Source of the DNA: Amia ocellicauda | Lineage: Eukaryota; Chordata; Actinopteri; Amiiformes; Amiidae | Length of the DNA: 64,000 nt | Direction of reading: 5' to 3' | NCBI RefSeq assembly: GCF_036373705.1 | Contig: NC_089856.1 | Span: 1,923,501 to 1,987,500 of the forward strand | Shown here: one piece after another, positions 49,206-62,700 of the stretch | How the letters are laid out: each line of letters begins with the position of its first letter | Numbering within the stretch: the first letter of the stretch is position 1 | Notes under the pieces: generated by a model | The model's database searches: none | What the model saw: only the letters and a program-made list of their open reading frames with translations | Told to the model about the DNA's origin: nothing | Position numbers and translations under genes: made by a program

Positions 49206-50101
49206 CCATTCTATCTAAGCTGACAAACCTGAAGAAACAAAAAACAGGCCCCTCCTTCCAAAAAACTATTTTTACTCATATAAAAGCATCAAGCCTGTCT
49301 TGCTGTAGTCTTTTGTAAAAGAGTATGAAAAGAAGCAGGTCTAGCTCACGTAAGAAGCATCCATTTTATTTATATACATACAAACAAATCTCAGAGGCCT
49401 TAATTTCCACTTTCATCGTATTTCTCCTCACAAACTAGAATCTCACACCAGCTTGGGAAGCCAAGTGCACAATGTGGTCGTGCAGGGCCTGATATTGTCG
49501 GCCCTCCCATCTCTATAAGCAGTCAAGCCGCGACAATAGAGATAACACTGAATCGCTGGTTTTGTGTAGGAATATTAGCACAAATCATGTGTTCTTTCAT
49601 TAACACTAATATGTTAGTTTTACTCAACACGTTGGCTTAAAATATTAATTTAACAAATGAAACTATGTGGTAGTTGTTTAATGTAAATATATAAACCTCA
49701 ATATAAATTATTACTATTGCAAACATGCAGCAGATGTCTTTGCCTTATTAAGTAATTTATTCTGTACAAAACAAAATTACAATCAAAAAATGTATGTAAG
49801 ACATGGTACAGTATATAAAATTCAATCATTTGACTTTATTTTACATATTTACCCTAAAGATGCTTTTCTGAAAATTAGTTTTCTCCCGTGAGAGTGGGGG
49901 GGTGGGCAGCGTTCCCCATTTGGGGGCCCCACCTCAGCCCAGGGCCCCAGGCAATTGCATAGGATGCCTACCCCCTTGCGATGCCCCTGACTATACTACT
50001 ACTATAAGTTGTGCTTCTAAAAAATGTCGAATAGACCACGTAACACTAGACCCCTTCAAAACTGAATAACAAACCTATGGACTGTGAGAGAAAGTGTGTT
50101 T

Positions 50102-50102
50102 A

Positions 50103-50156
<54 letters not shown>

Positions 50157-50215
50157 ATATATATATGTATGTATATATATATATATACATGTATGTATAT
50201 ATATATATATATGTA

Positions 50216-50259
<44 letters not shown>

Positions 50260-50271
50260 TATATATATATA
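50102..50271. repeat. (AT)n-rich microsatellite with GTAT variants
   Basis: About 170 bp of TATATA/TGTATG repeats upstream of the giant ICAM-like gene, with a MITE attached at its right end. Confidence 0.95.
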
Positions 50272-50272
50272 A

Positions 50273-50352
50273 ACAGCTCTGGACAAAATTAAGAGACCAC
50301 TTAACATTGATTTCTGAACTTGGAGTGGTCTCTAACTTTTTCCAGAGCTGTA
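50273..50352. mobile_element. Short Tc1-type MITE (about 80 bp)
   Basis: Ends CAGCTCTGGA and TCCAGAGCTG with inner AAGAGACCACT / AGTGGTCTCT inverted repeats. A truncated relative is at about 7864-7934. Confidence 0.7.
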
Positions 50353-50414
50353 CATATAAAGTACATAAAAACTCCACCTTTATTCTGAGCAGGTATGCCT
50401 TGTGTTCATCCTGA

Positions 50415-52078
50415 GAATCCCTTACCTTTCTCCTGAAGCCAAATTACGTACCGGTTGCAAATCAGTGGCATTACACAAACCCGTATAGGAAAAAACTGAG
50501 AGCCATGCTGACTGGCTGTGCTGTTGGTCTCTGATGCTTTTCAGGTGATCTATATGCACTGAAAAGTGTAGTGGTTAATACCACTGACTGCACAGAAAGG
50601 ACAAGACGATACCTGACCCCACAACCCGATTCACGGTTTAATTTCCATTGAAAGTTCACAACAGAGGTTTCAAGTCTAAAGATTTTATTGAACACAAACA
50701 GCCAATCACGTGGCGAAACACAAGTGGATTCATATACAGTGAGTAAGTGCTCTACTATGCAGGTATAGGACACAGTAGCCAGACTGGAAGGTCTAATGTA
50801 TTTAGATGCAAGACTTGGAACTATTTTCCCTTCACTTGTTATTGCATTTTCTGACCTGAACGCATTGGCATTTAAAATCATGGAAATACTTCAGAACATT
50901 GTATCTGAGGTTCATTCATACGCCATGTTTGCATTAGCTCTGTTCAGCAAGAAGAGACATGCAAATCACACCCCTACCCACTCCCATGCGCGAAACCCAG
51001 TCAATCTCACCTGATCGCGACCCTCTCAAGCCTCTGAGTGATAGATATAAATACTAACTACATAGGTGCCGTGTTTAGGCAGCTATTTATAAACTACTGG
51101 CATGACAGCCTGGACACAGGCCTCTACCAGTTAAGGACAATACGACATAAGGAGTACCAAGGAGGACTAATGAATAAATGATTGGCATGAAATAGTATTT
51201 GAAATGCATTTATCAGAAGTCATGCAATTTGCATTCATGTCACTGAAGGGGTGAATTCTCTGCAAATTCCCCTCCGTGTCAAAACCACAGAAGTGATTTG
51301 CATTTGACCTGCATTTTATTCAGTGCGGGTTGTCAGGAAGCGACAGGAAGCTCATGAATAGTTTGGCTGCTGAGAGGTAAGTGTCAAGTCTGTGAAGGTT
51401 CAGATTGCTGGTTCACATGGTGTGACATCTGGTTGACCCTGCTGGCCTTTCTGCTGGCCCGATTCAGTGGGGCAGTTTCTCTCAGGCAGTAAACAGCAAG
51501 TGGACAGCTGGGGAGAAAATCTGCAAGAGCTTTCAGTGTCCTGAAATTTGAGGGCATCATCAAAAATATGAAAACATATATATTTAACCACGTATATATA
51601 TGTTCCTATATTGGACTTTTCATTCACAAGCAATCTGTATAACCTGTAGGTACAGCACAATCCCCTGCCTCCATCCCCCTCCACCACCTTAAATAGTGAG
51701 AGCCAAGTGATGTGGGTGTGAAATTTCCATGGTCTGCTCCAAATTGGAAACATTTAGTAATGGCAGTACAGCAGTCAGAGGGCGGAGAGAAACCAAGACA
51801 CGTGGACACACCAAGCTGTGGGGAATCACCCACATTTGGCGAGGAAATAGTATTAAAATTAAAAACAAAATCAAAAAGCAAAAAGGATCCTGTTCTGTTG
51901 GAATCTCCCTTCCCCGTTGGGTTACTGCTTTAACTCCTGAGCAAACTGAAGCTCCCCGGATCGGTGCTGAGTCGAGGAGGGGGACGTCTGTCTGTGTGTG
52001 TCTGTCTGTCTGTTTATTTCGTCACAGTTGCCGCCCAAGAGGTCCCCAGCCACGGCACGTGAGGCTCGTCCTCTGGGT
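50415..52078. other. Intergenic region and 3' flank of angptl6
   Basis: No gene recognised. The 3' UTR of angptl6 should lie in the right-hand part; no clear polyadenylation site was assigned. Confidence 0.35.
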
Positions 52079-52367
52079 TTAGGTGGCCTTGATCATCATG
52101 GTGACTTTCTTCAGGGAGTAAGACCCCCCCCGGAACTCGGCCCAGTACACTCCGTCCTGGTAGCGGCTGCGGTAGTGCCCACCCTTGTACCACACACCAT
52201 TCAGGTTGGAGTGGGCGCACATGTGGTACCACCAGCCTCCTTTCTGGTAGTGGGCACAGTTTCCTGCAAGAGAAAGGGCAAGGACGGGTGTGGGGGGGTT
52301 GGACATATGGGGAGGGACAGGACAGGGGGTTGGGAAAGGGTGAGAGCTGATCTAGCAGTTACATGGT

Positions 52368-52412
<45 letters not shown>

Positions 52413-55400
52413 TATCAATCACACACAGAGACACACACACCTACACAGACACACAGACTAACACACACACCTACGCACACAGACACACACACACAGACAG
52501 ACACAGGCATGAACGCACACACACAGATAGTCAGACACAGAGACACAAAAACACACACAGATAGACAGACAAACAGTGACACAGACAGACACAGACACAC
52601 ACACACACACACACACCTAAACACATAAACAGTAATTCTACAGCTGAGCCATCACTTCCATTTTATCGACACATGGCAAAACCACATCCCCAGCCGGTGG
52701 CTCTGTATCCTGTCGATATTGATGCAGACTGTGCCACACACAAGTGTGGGAAACCAAAGCGTTCTGCAATGCGATACGGTGACACTCCCGACTGCGGTGA
52801 ACTGCCGTCATCTAGTAAGTACACAGCTTTCCAATCGCACCGTACTTAGATCTGCTTTTTGGTTTTATGAGCGGTAAATCTTCGGTCTAGAAGTGGCTCA
52901 AGCATGTTAGCTGGCTTGGGCCGGCATGGAAATTTAATATTTAAGACTTCGCCCAATGTGACTGCAGGGTGTGGAGAAATGAGGAGGAAGTGTCACTTTT
53001 CACAACACTTTTGTGCAAACCACAGTGTGAGTGTTAGAGCAATGCAGCCGGCATGGGAAATGATGCACAGCGGTCTGACCCTGTCACAAGAGCGGCTGGT
53101 GTTATTATTTGGCGCACACAGAACACAGATTCACTTAAACAGGCCACACGGAAACCAGAATCATTGGCACCATGTTGACAAGTACTCGGGTGGAGTTTCT
53201 GGGAGGGGTATCAAATGATCTGGTGATGGAAACTGCCATCACGGCTGCAGGAGTTTGTCGGGACTGATTTTCACTGTGGGAATAAATGAGGGGGGTAGTT
53301 CAAATTGGGGACGAGGAGGAGGGAGAGGGGAAAGAGGGGAGAGAGGATTTTTTCCCATTACCACATCCTTGAGGATAATTTATCTCCCTCCCTCTCGGTT
53401 TTCCCTTCATGAGCGACAGAAAAAGTTCCATTTGATTTTTCCTTTTTATAGCCCTTAAAGCAATACACTTTTCTTTTCTCCCAAAACCCCCGTGTATAAG
53501 ATAGCAGTACCAGCGTAGGCATCGCGGTCACGGTCCAGGGTGGTGAAGGCCTTGTTGTTGTGCCAGGAGAGCGAGTCGCCGGCGTCGCCTTGGTACTCCC
53601 CGAGCCGCAGCCGGTACCAGTCGCTCTCGGGCTCCAGGCGGAAGCTGTCGTACTCAGCGTAGACGTGGCGGCCCTGCCAGTCCTCCAGCGCCACACGCAG
53701 GCGGTAGTCCCCCTGCGCGGTCAGCCAGTACAGGTGCTCCAGCCCCAGCCAGTACTCTCCGTCCAGGTTTCCAAAGCCTTGCTGTGAAACAAAGACAAAT
53801 TGACTTCAGTTCTATGGGACACTTCGCCCACTTCCTTGTGTTGTTGTTGTTTTTTTTGCGTTTACTTCTCTTGTCACACAGTAGGCGATCAAAGCCCTGA
53901 GTCTAGAGCAAGGGGTGCCCAAACTTTAGTGCCTGGATGGCCAATTACTAGGTCATACTCAGGCAGGAGGGCAAAAATAATTCACTAAACTAGTGTGGGG
54001 TAACCCGAATGAGGCCTGTATATTTGGAGTGTGTTAAGGCATATTTCGTCTCATAATGTACCCTGAAATTGTACTCCTTCAGTACAACTATGGATTTGTG
54101 GTATTTAGGGCACAGGGTTCTCTCTTCTTTCTCTAGAAGATGTAGCTCTGTCTCTGGTCAGTCCCAACTGCCGTAGAGATAGTCTTGTCGCAGTAGCAGT
54201 GGCCTGTCGCTTCAGACTCTCCCCCCGTGAGCAGTGAGTGATGTCAGAGGGAACGACAACAGGAAGCTGAGTCGCATCGTTCCATAAGAGGAAGTCTGCA
54301 CGCGGACTCGGGAGACCCCGCCCACCTTGTAGTGCTCCCAGGTCCTGAAGAAATTGACCGAGCCGTCCAGCCGCCTCTGGATGACCGTCCAGCCGCCCTG
54401 GGCCTGGCTCTGTTCGCACCACGCCTGCATCAGACGGTTGGCGTTGCGTGGGCGGAGCAGGTAGATCCCGCTGTCCGTCTCACCGGCCTCCAGCACGTGC
54501 TGACAATCTTGCCAGGGCCCTGCGTGAGGCAAGAAAGACAACCAAGGACACTCTTCAGGGGACCTGGCAAATACGATGCAAGCACAGGCAGCGCAATCAC
54601 ACACCTGTGCCCATTGCCCCTCCGGACCCAGAAAACTGAAGTACTGTGAGCACTGCACGGTCGGCAAAATATACAAGACCCCCTGGCAGTGTGGGGCATC
54701 CAACTTCCCGGAGAGGCCCTGCTTTGCTCAGTGGCATGCCTGAGGGACCTGAAAGCATATGATATGATATACTTAGATTTTCAAAAAGACTGATCCTCAG
54801 ATTGGAAGCTGTAGGCATTCAGGGTAATGTCAGTAGATGGATTATGAACTAGTTGTAGACAACAGACTCTTAACTATGCCAGTTTTACCCAGCAGCCCCT
54901 GCTGTCACTCCACCACCAACGGGAAAATCTGAACGGAGGCCTGCCCATGAAAGAGATTTTGTGCCGCAGATTGCTTGAAGAAGACAAAATCGGTGGTTTC
55001 CCCAAGGACGTTAATCTGGCTCAGAAACATTTATAAATACCACCACGAAATTGAGATACTGGAGACTTGAGAAAGAGGAGAAGGGTGGGGGTGGAGAGAT
55101 TGTTTTCTTAAAAACAGACAATTACAGATAAGGAGAGCCTAACATATAAACAATCTCAATGAGAGTCTGTGTGTGTTTAACCAGGACAGTAGAGGACTGA
55201 CAGTTGCTGAGGGGCTGGAATTGTGTCCAGAGCTGCAATACATTGTAAGATATTATTTGTTAGATTGCATTTTTCTGTGGGAAATTCTATGCTATCTGGT
55301 TTGGTACAAGAAACAGACTTCTGTCCTTTGACTTAGTCCCTAATTTCCAAGGGGAATGCTAGACCCTGGCTTAACTATGTGTCCAGAGTCCAAAAGATAC

Positions 55401-58400
55401 CTGTCCTCTGATTGGCTCCTAGCCAAATTCGAAATATATTTGTATCACGCACACAACTCATGGTGGTGGCAAGATGTGATTGGTTAAAAAGAAACCTTAT
55501 AAAACTAGGGACAGACAAACAGAAGAAGAAAGATAAACACAGCAAGAAGATCAGGAGGAAGTGAGAGAGAGAGAGACACACCCGCTGCCTGCCTGACCAG
55601 ATTGACCTAAACTGCCCTGTGAGGACAGTGTTATCTGTTTCTTTTTTTAATCCAGCAGAAGCTTAATATTACTTGTTTCCAGTAATATGATTGAATGATA
55701 TTAGTTTTCTATGTTTGTCATAAATAAAGAATTATTGCACACCTGTGACCATATCTTCCCTACAAAAAGAATCTTATTGAGGTATACATTGGCCTACAAG
55801 TTTTCAGTTCAACTATTTATTGGATTGGCTGAATAACTAAGCATAACAAAATCCTCTTACAACATTTTCAGCACTGGGGAACCGGACTACAGAGGAAAGC
55901 CACTGAAACACCACAACAGAAAAGCAGTTCAAGAGGCAGAGAGCGGACGATGCACAGTTACACACCCTTGGATCTGAAGAAAAAGGAAGTGACCCATGAA
56001 CGTGAAGATTACAGATTTCTAAATTGGGGTGGGAACACGAAAGTCATGCTGGGTTGCATTCAACAAGGATCGGGAGAACACAGTGCATATAGATATATAC
56101 TCCCCAGCGATATACTGAGGAAAAAAATGTATACAATTTAGAAGTGTGCGTTCGAATGTGGGTGTGGGTTCGAAATGTATACATTTAGGGGAGATATGAC
56201 AGAGGGAAAAATAGATTCCTGGTGCTATCTGTCCTAAACATGTGTGAGGTAACAGGAATCAGATATCACAGCTATCACTGTCTTAGAGAACAGCTGGTGG
56301 TTTCTGATATGTATATATATATTTTGTTTTTTAAATGTACGCATAGAGTGTCAGTGTCCCTGGCAGTGGAGCAAAGTCATTGTTCACGAGGGGGCTGAAG
56401 TGGGGCTGCTGCTTTGGCCGGGCTGAAACAATAGTTAGAGATGCTCGGCCCCGCATCAGACAAGGCTCCGAGAGGTCAAAGGATCCTCCCCTACACTCAC
56501 GAGGTCAGGGGGCGCCAGCCAGGCCATTAACGTAATTAACAAGCTGTCCACTGAAGGAATTTCCTGCCACCACCACCTTTTTTTTTCTTTCTTTGCTGAT
56601 GGGAACAGCTGGTCTGTTTACATTTTCCCAGGCAGCAGGTTTCAAACCAGACCCTCTCCTAATAACAGGTCACAGATAAACAATCCTGCTCTCTGTCTGT
56701 CTCTCCCTCTCCCCCTCTCTTTCTCTGTCTCTCCCTCCCTCCCTCCCTCTCAGAACACAGAGCTGCTGTTGATTGCTCCATTTTTATTATTTTTAACAAA
56801 GGATTTTAAAACAGGGGTTCGACTCTGGCTCACCACGAACCCTAGGCTGTACTGTACTGGATAACGTGGTCATGGAAAATGGATGGCAGGGTTTGAAAGT
56901 GCTCTCGTTCCACAAACTGATTGTTTATTGCTGATTTTGTTTAGCTTCTGGCCACTTATATAAACTTGTTCTGGTAATCACATGTCATTTAAAGTGTAGA
57001 CACACACACACACACACACACAAACATGCATACAAGACATATACAGACAGAAGGTGAATTGTGTAACGGCTGAGGTTTGCAAGTCATTACCGACAGATTT
57101 ACAATGAGTTTATTTTTGTTATATTTTTTCTCTGCATACAATAGAGTATTAGTCACAGCATGCCCAAGTAGAACTGGTAAATTCTTGCAAGAATATATCA
57201 CAGTAAATCATGATAATGTGACCATCTAACGGAGTGCAGCGCAGTGAAAGTCGGTTAAAGTCTATGAGTAATTAAAATCAATTTACACGATATAGTGCAA
57301 ATTTCACCACAGTTAACTTTGATCAGAAGACACTGTATACGTGGCTATTGTTTAGGGCTGTACCTGGGGACTTGGTGGCGGAGTAGCCAACGAAGGGGCG
57401 GTCAGTGTGGGGGCTGGGGCTAGGGCTGGTGTTGGGGGGCCGGGGAGGGGACTCCGGGGTTACCCAGGGGCTCTGGTTCTGGTCTCTCTGGATGTCGTTG
57501 CTGCCGTTCGGGCTCCCGGACGGAGGCATCCCTGGCACCTGTGGTGGCTGAGAGCAAAGCACAACGAACAGAGCTGACAGGAGGAGACAACTGGAGCCGG
57601 CCAGCATCATGAAAACAGCCCTCACTGAGGCGCTTCAGACAGCCGCACCGTGTTTGAGCAGCGAGAAGTAAAATTTAATACAAGACTGCCCCTATGGGCT
57701 GTATTGCACTGAGCTGCAGGACCTTTTGTGCCTCGGTCACGCAAACCTAAATTACTAAATTTCTGTCTGTCTCAGTAATGCTTTAGATTGTGTGGCCCAA
57801 TTTAATATTAAATAGATATTCGATTAATAATTGCTAAATACATATCAATAGAATGTTAATGTAATCAAAAACTTACAAAATCGCTCAGCCATCTAAAGTG
57901 GAGATATCAAACACATATGCCAAGTTACAAGAAACAATTGAGGCAAACATAGATACCTCCACTTTAGATGGCTGAATGATTTTGTAACTTGCATTTTTTT
58001 TATATTTACAATGTTTCTGTTACAGATACATATTACATTAACAGTCTATTGAACTTTATTATCAAGTTGTTGGATATTAATAGATTTTCAATTGAATATC
58101 TGTTTAATATTAAATTAAATATTCAATCTCGGTCTTTTTAATGGATATACCGATTTTACAATATCACCACACTGTACTATTCAGTGTTTCAAATGCGAAC
58201 AACAGTCCACTGTGTCAAATTAATTTCTAAATCCTCATTCAGGTCGCTTCATAAATGTCTTAAAATAAAATACCGCAAATTCAAATTTCTGCCCCTTAAA
58301 TCACAAGATGAAAGAAGAGATTTCAATGATGAAAATCTGGTTTTAAAAATCAGTTGCTGTGAAGATATTCTCTCCATCCCTTTTGGGAAATCAGAGATGA

Positions 58401-59677
58401 TGGCATGCTGCCCAGTGGCGCCCCCTACCTGCGGTGGGGCAGTGCTGGCAGTGGTGGGCTGGCAGTGTCTCTCCAGGCGGGCGACCAACAGGCTCTGGTT
58501 GCTGATGAGGGACACCAGGGTGGCATATTTCCTCTCCAGCTCTTGGTAGTTGGCGGTCACCTGCAGCACCTGGAGAAGCAAGTGCAGTGAGTTTAATCTT
58601 CCTCTGCAGCCTCAATGCTTCTTACAATGAGTTCCTACAGAAGTACCAAGCTGTGACACACAACCCTGGTAGTGGATCAGCCCCAAAGCCAGCAGCATCT
58701 CTGACACACACTCTGCACAGAGACTGAGAGGGGGATGTTATTTAGTCGATGGCTGTATCCAAGTGGGAGGGCGGTGGACTTCTGTCTGTCTACCCCTCTG
58801 TCTAACCGGTGTCTGTCTGTCTGTCTGTACGCCCAGGTGTAGAGTGTTGGGACCAGCAACTATTTCAGTTTGCCATTAACACACAGTTTTACAAGGTCTA
58901 ACAATCACTATAATTCAATGTTTTATTTCTACATGCTCAATATTAATAACAGCATCACTATAAAATATAATCTACATAAACAGGTAGTCCGTATTTCATC
59001 CAAACTGTTATGCACTTAATTGATTCAATTAAGGAGTTTACACAGTCAATATCTGCCAATTTGCCAACACCCACCCAATCCCCACTGACCTGCGCGGTGG
59101 TGTTGAGCAGGCGCTGTTCCAGCTGCACGGCCTCCAGGCTCCGGTCCTTCCTGTGGATGATCTCATGGAGCAGCTGGGCGTACAGCTGGGTGATGCGGGC
59201 ATTCATGTTGCGGCTCTCCTTGCGCAGGAGGCGGACCTCCCCCGCCAGCCCGCCGTCCACCTCCACCTGCTGCCGGAGCTGCTCCAGCTGCTGCTGCTGC
59301 CGCCCCACCTGGGCCCGCAGCTCGGCCAGCTCCGTGGCGTTCAGCGGCCCCTCCTCTGCTCCCCCCCGGGTATTCAGGCACAGCGCCCCCGTCAGCCTCT
59401 GCTGGGGGACGATGAACGTGTAGGAGCATTTCCCACTCCCCGTCGCCCCCGTCGCCCCCGTTGCCCCTGTCGCCATCTTGTGCTCAGAGGAACGGGATTG
59501 TCGCTTCTGAGAGGCCTCACGCCCCTCCTGTCCTCCGCTTCCTCCTCCTCCTTCCCCATTTGTCTTCTCCTTCTCCTTCTCCCTCCTCCGTCTCTCCATC
59601 TCATTACTGGGGAGGACCCCACCGACGCACATCAGCAAGAGCAGAAGCAGGGCAGTGGACTTCTGTCTGTCTGTCAT
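52079..59677 (-). CDS. angptl6: Angiopoietin-like 6 (secreted coiled-coil / fibrinogen-like glycoprotein)
   Basis: Six coding exons with AG/GT borders sum to 1563 nt, 520 aa: 59090-59677, 58429-58569, 57364-57547, 54326-54519, 53511-53781, 52079-52263. The start is the Met of MTDRQKST followed by a leucine-rich signal peptide; an upstream acceptor near 59709 suggests a non-coding first exon. Residues about 25-82 are a charged, glycine-rich insert with an A-T-G tripeptide repeat. KCSYTFIVPQQRLTGALC begins the conserved part, followed by a coiled coil (about 112-245), a Pro-rich linker and a fibrinogen-like domain (about 305-520) with GGWTVIQRRLDGSVNFF, EYWLGLE, GDSLSWHN, GGWWYHMCAHSNLNG and YWAEFRGGSYSLKK. 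The family acts outside cells in angiogenic and metabolic signalling. ANGPTL6 is preferred over ANGPTL2 because of RDRDAYAGNCAHYQ, the LAELRAQVGR coiled coil and the ICAM/PPAN neighbourhood. Human ANGPTL6 is about 470 aa, so this one is longer at its N-terminus. Confidence 0.87.
52369..52620. repeat. (AT)n then (CA)n-type microsatellite in the last angptl6 intron
   Basis: About 40 bp of AT repeat, then about 200 bp of ACACAGACAC-type repeat. Confidence 0.95.
54723..57363. other. Large angptl6 intron
   Basis: Contains simple CT- and CA-rich tracts (about 56690-56750, 57000-57022) and no exon-like sequence. Confidence 0.45.
57797..58117. repeat. Fold-back (long inverted repeat) element in an angptl6 intron
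   Basis: Core arms 57875-57907 and 57951-57985 share CAGCCATCTAAAGTGGAG and its inverse. Outer arms (AATTTAATATTAAATAGATATTC and its partner near 58091-58117) also pair, with imperfect matches between. It looks like a MITE or fold-back transposon. Confidence 0.6.
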
Positions 59678-59709
59678 CTGTCTCACTGGCCTTGTCTGTC
59701 TGTCTGCAG

Positions 59710-62700
59710 GTAGTGAGTCAGAAGAAACCAATTCAGTTTAACAGTAACACACACCCTTGTACAGAACCTCAAGGCTGGGGAAATTCCCTTTCACACCCTC
59801 ATCAGATAAACACATAAAAAGCAGTGTTTTATCACCCCCTACAGCATGACACGATACTCGTGTGCAACGGTCTTGCCCTGGCTTCTCAACAACAATTTAA
59901 ATGGATCCATTATGACCTGAACAATTGTAAATGCAACACATCTCTGAAATGTCCACTGAGATATTTACAATTACACTATACTCCGTGTATACTGGAGAAT
60001 TGGACAAGAGAAAAGTGTTAACAGAGCCGTGGAGGTGTACGGCTCCATCTCTGCACATTCCAGGTGTTCCTTCTGGGAGTTTTTAGAGCTCCAGATGTTT
60101 AGCCTGAGAGCAGAAGGCATACAGTTGGAGTCAGAGCAGCAAATGGAAGCCATTGACAGGTCAATATGAGCATGTACACGGTCAACTGGTTGCTGGTCCT
60201 GAAATGAACTTCAGAGACACGTCGCTCTCCATTAAAGTCATTAGCACCTTCTAAAGATGTGTGTTTGAGGGCTGGTGAGAGGAAGGTGGCCAGACTGAAT
60301 TCATCTTCATCGACAGTCAGGGTCAATTTCACGCTGACATTTTTTTTTCTACGACCCCCACCCACCTACTTTGAACATAATGTCATGGATAAGTCTTCTT
60401 CTCGATTGTATTATTATTATTTTTAACAATATCTGACATCTGAATTCAAGGCAGATTAAAAGAACACCACAGCATCTCTAAAACACGGGTAAAATTCACA
60501 GGCACTGACAAACACTGCTCTGAGATTCAAAATCAGGCAACAGATGACAAACAAACAGTTTTTACTTGTTAACTTACTGAGAAGATTTCACAGTATGGCT
60601 CCCACCAGAACAGCCCAAGAAATTAGATTGTGTTTCTGTAGGTCTTAGATGCCAAGACACATTCAATAGCATAGCAGACGTGAACCAGTCGAAGTGTTAC
60701 TGCCACACAACCAGCCCAGCTTTACTTCAGATCCATTCTTCACCCTCGGCAAAGCTTTAGAAACAAAACCCTCACCAGACGGTGGATCTTGCTGGAATCC
60801 TCCGGAGTCGTCTCTCCACAGCTCAATGATAAGGACCACGGCGGCGATTGCTCAAGAGAGCTGAAGAGAGTTGGCCCAGTGATCGTGACTGATCCCGAGA
60901 GCTGGGTGACAGGCCTGGAGACCCTCAGCAGGACTCCCTCAGGCTGTGGTCAATGACCGATGGGCTCTATCCTGCGGGGGGATAATTGGTCTGGAGTAAA
61001 CTCTACTGGGTCGCCACTTTAGCTCCCACCAATTAGACGATAATGAGTGAGAGCTCGGCACAGCTGGCCTCCCACTTTCCCGCAGGCTCGCGCGTCCTCC
61101 GGCCACAGACAGGTCCTCCTCGTGGTTTGAAGTCCAAGTCGAAAAGGTTTTTGCAGTGATGCCAGTGGGTCTCTCAGTCCGGAGTGAGTTGAACCGCTCG
61201 GACACCAGCACTACTGCCCTGACCCCGGAGAGGGAGGTGGATTGAAGAGATAGGCTGACAGAGGAGCCAGGGGGATGCGGTTTATTTATACGAAAGAGAC
61301 CTCCCCCTCGTCGCTTTCAGGCTGACAAGTGCCTAACAGACAAAGACAACGTAATTACAGCAGCTCTCCATTGACCTCTTAACCCTTTCCTCCTCCCAGC
61401 TTCAACTCTTTGAACATTACTTATACTCCCTCCGTCCCTCTCTCCCTCTCCCTCAATCTCCTTCTCGCCTTCCTATATTTTTAGTCTGTCACTGAAGGAA
61501 CCTGTGTAGAACACAGATTTTAATGAGACATTTGGTGAAGGGCAGACATGGTAATGGACTAAATTATTCTGTAACATCAGTCATGAGAACAATATATATG
61601 TATGAAAATGAAACCACCAGGAGGAATGTATTGATGATATTCTGGCTCTTGAATTCCCACCTTCCGTTTAAAAAGAGCAGAATATTTGAAAGTCTTGTAA
61701 AATGCACTTGGGATACATCAAACGAATTCACGCCAATACAATCCTGTCTGTCTCTTGTGTCATTTTCATACCCCAGCAGTGTGATAAATCCCCTAATGGA
61801 TGTATTAGACAGCATAGTATGCACGTGTGGATGAGATAATTCTGTTTATATCGATGAGCTGGAAGTGAATGACTGCCCATCTTACCGCCGACTCCTCAGT
61901 GTAAACAGTGACAGGGTTGTATCTCGTGAGTGTTCAGCGAAGATAATAAGGGCTTCTGTGCTCTCAGTGGTATGTGATAATTGGAGTGGTGGGGGGCGGG
62001 GTTGGGCGTGGGACAGCCTTTGATTTCCAGTTCGTCTACTTGGGGACTCTCATCTAGTTTAACTATATGCAATATGAGACGTGCCTAGTCAAAACACTAC
62101 AACAGCTGGGCTGCTGTATAGGAGCCGATGCAACCCATTGACAGCACAAGAGATCCAGTACTGGGGATCTGTTGGGAGACACATTCTCTAACATATCTGC
62201 AGGATGGCTTTCCTAAAAAACAACTGAACACTCAAACAAAAAACATCTGGAGCATCTATTAGGCTGCCAGATATTTGCATATGTGGAGACATTGTTACAT
62301 TGACCAGGTTCGGGTTTCTATTCGAGATGCAAACAACACTTCAGTGTGAAGTCTTTAATGAACCTAGCCAACAGTCTGACCTGAGTCTTGTTAAAACCTC
62401 TCTTGTGATAAACCTTACCACAGTCTTTGCACAGTACACTTACAGTCCTGGCTCGGACATCCTAGACAAAGCTGTGGCAGACGTTGATATATGTGTCAAT
62501 CAAAGCCCCATCGTGTGTGGTTAGCCAATGATTCAACACAGTACTGGATGTGAAAGGGGATCCGAGGAGCTACACAACTCATCTTTAGGTCAGTGTAGAT
62601 TTATCGACCCTCAGATAACCATCGTCTGCTTCTCCAAGTCAGATCTACCGGTACCATTTTCCCAGAAAGCTCCCGACCCTGGCTTCCTCCCCATTTCTCA

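Noticed and set aside
50056..50414. Tyr/Ile-rich open frames
   Set aside because: Translations of the AT-repeat microsatellite on both strands.
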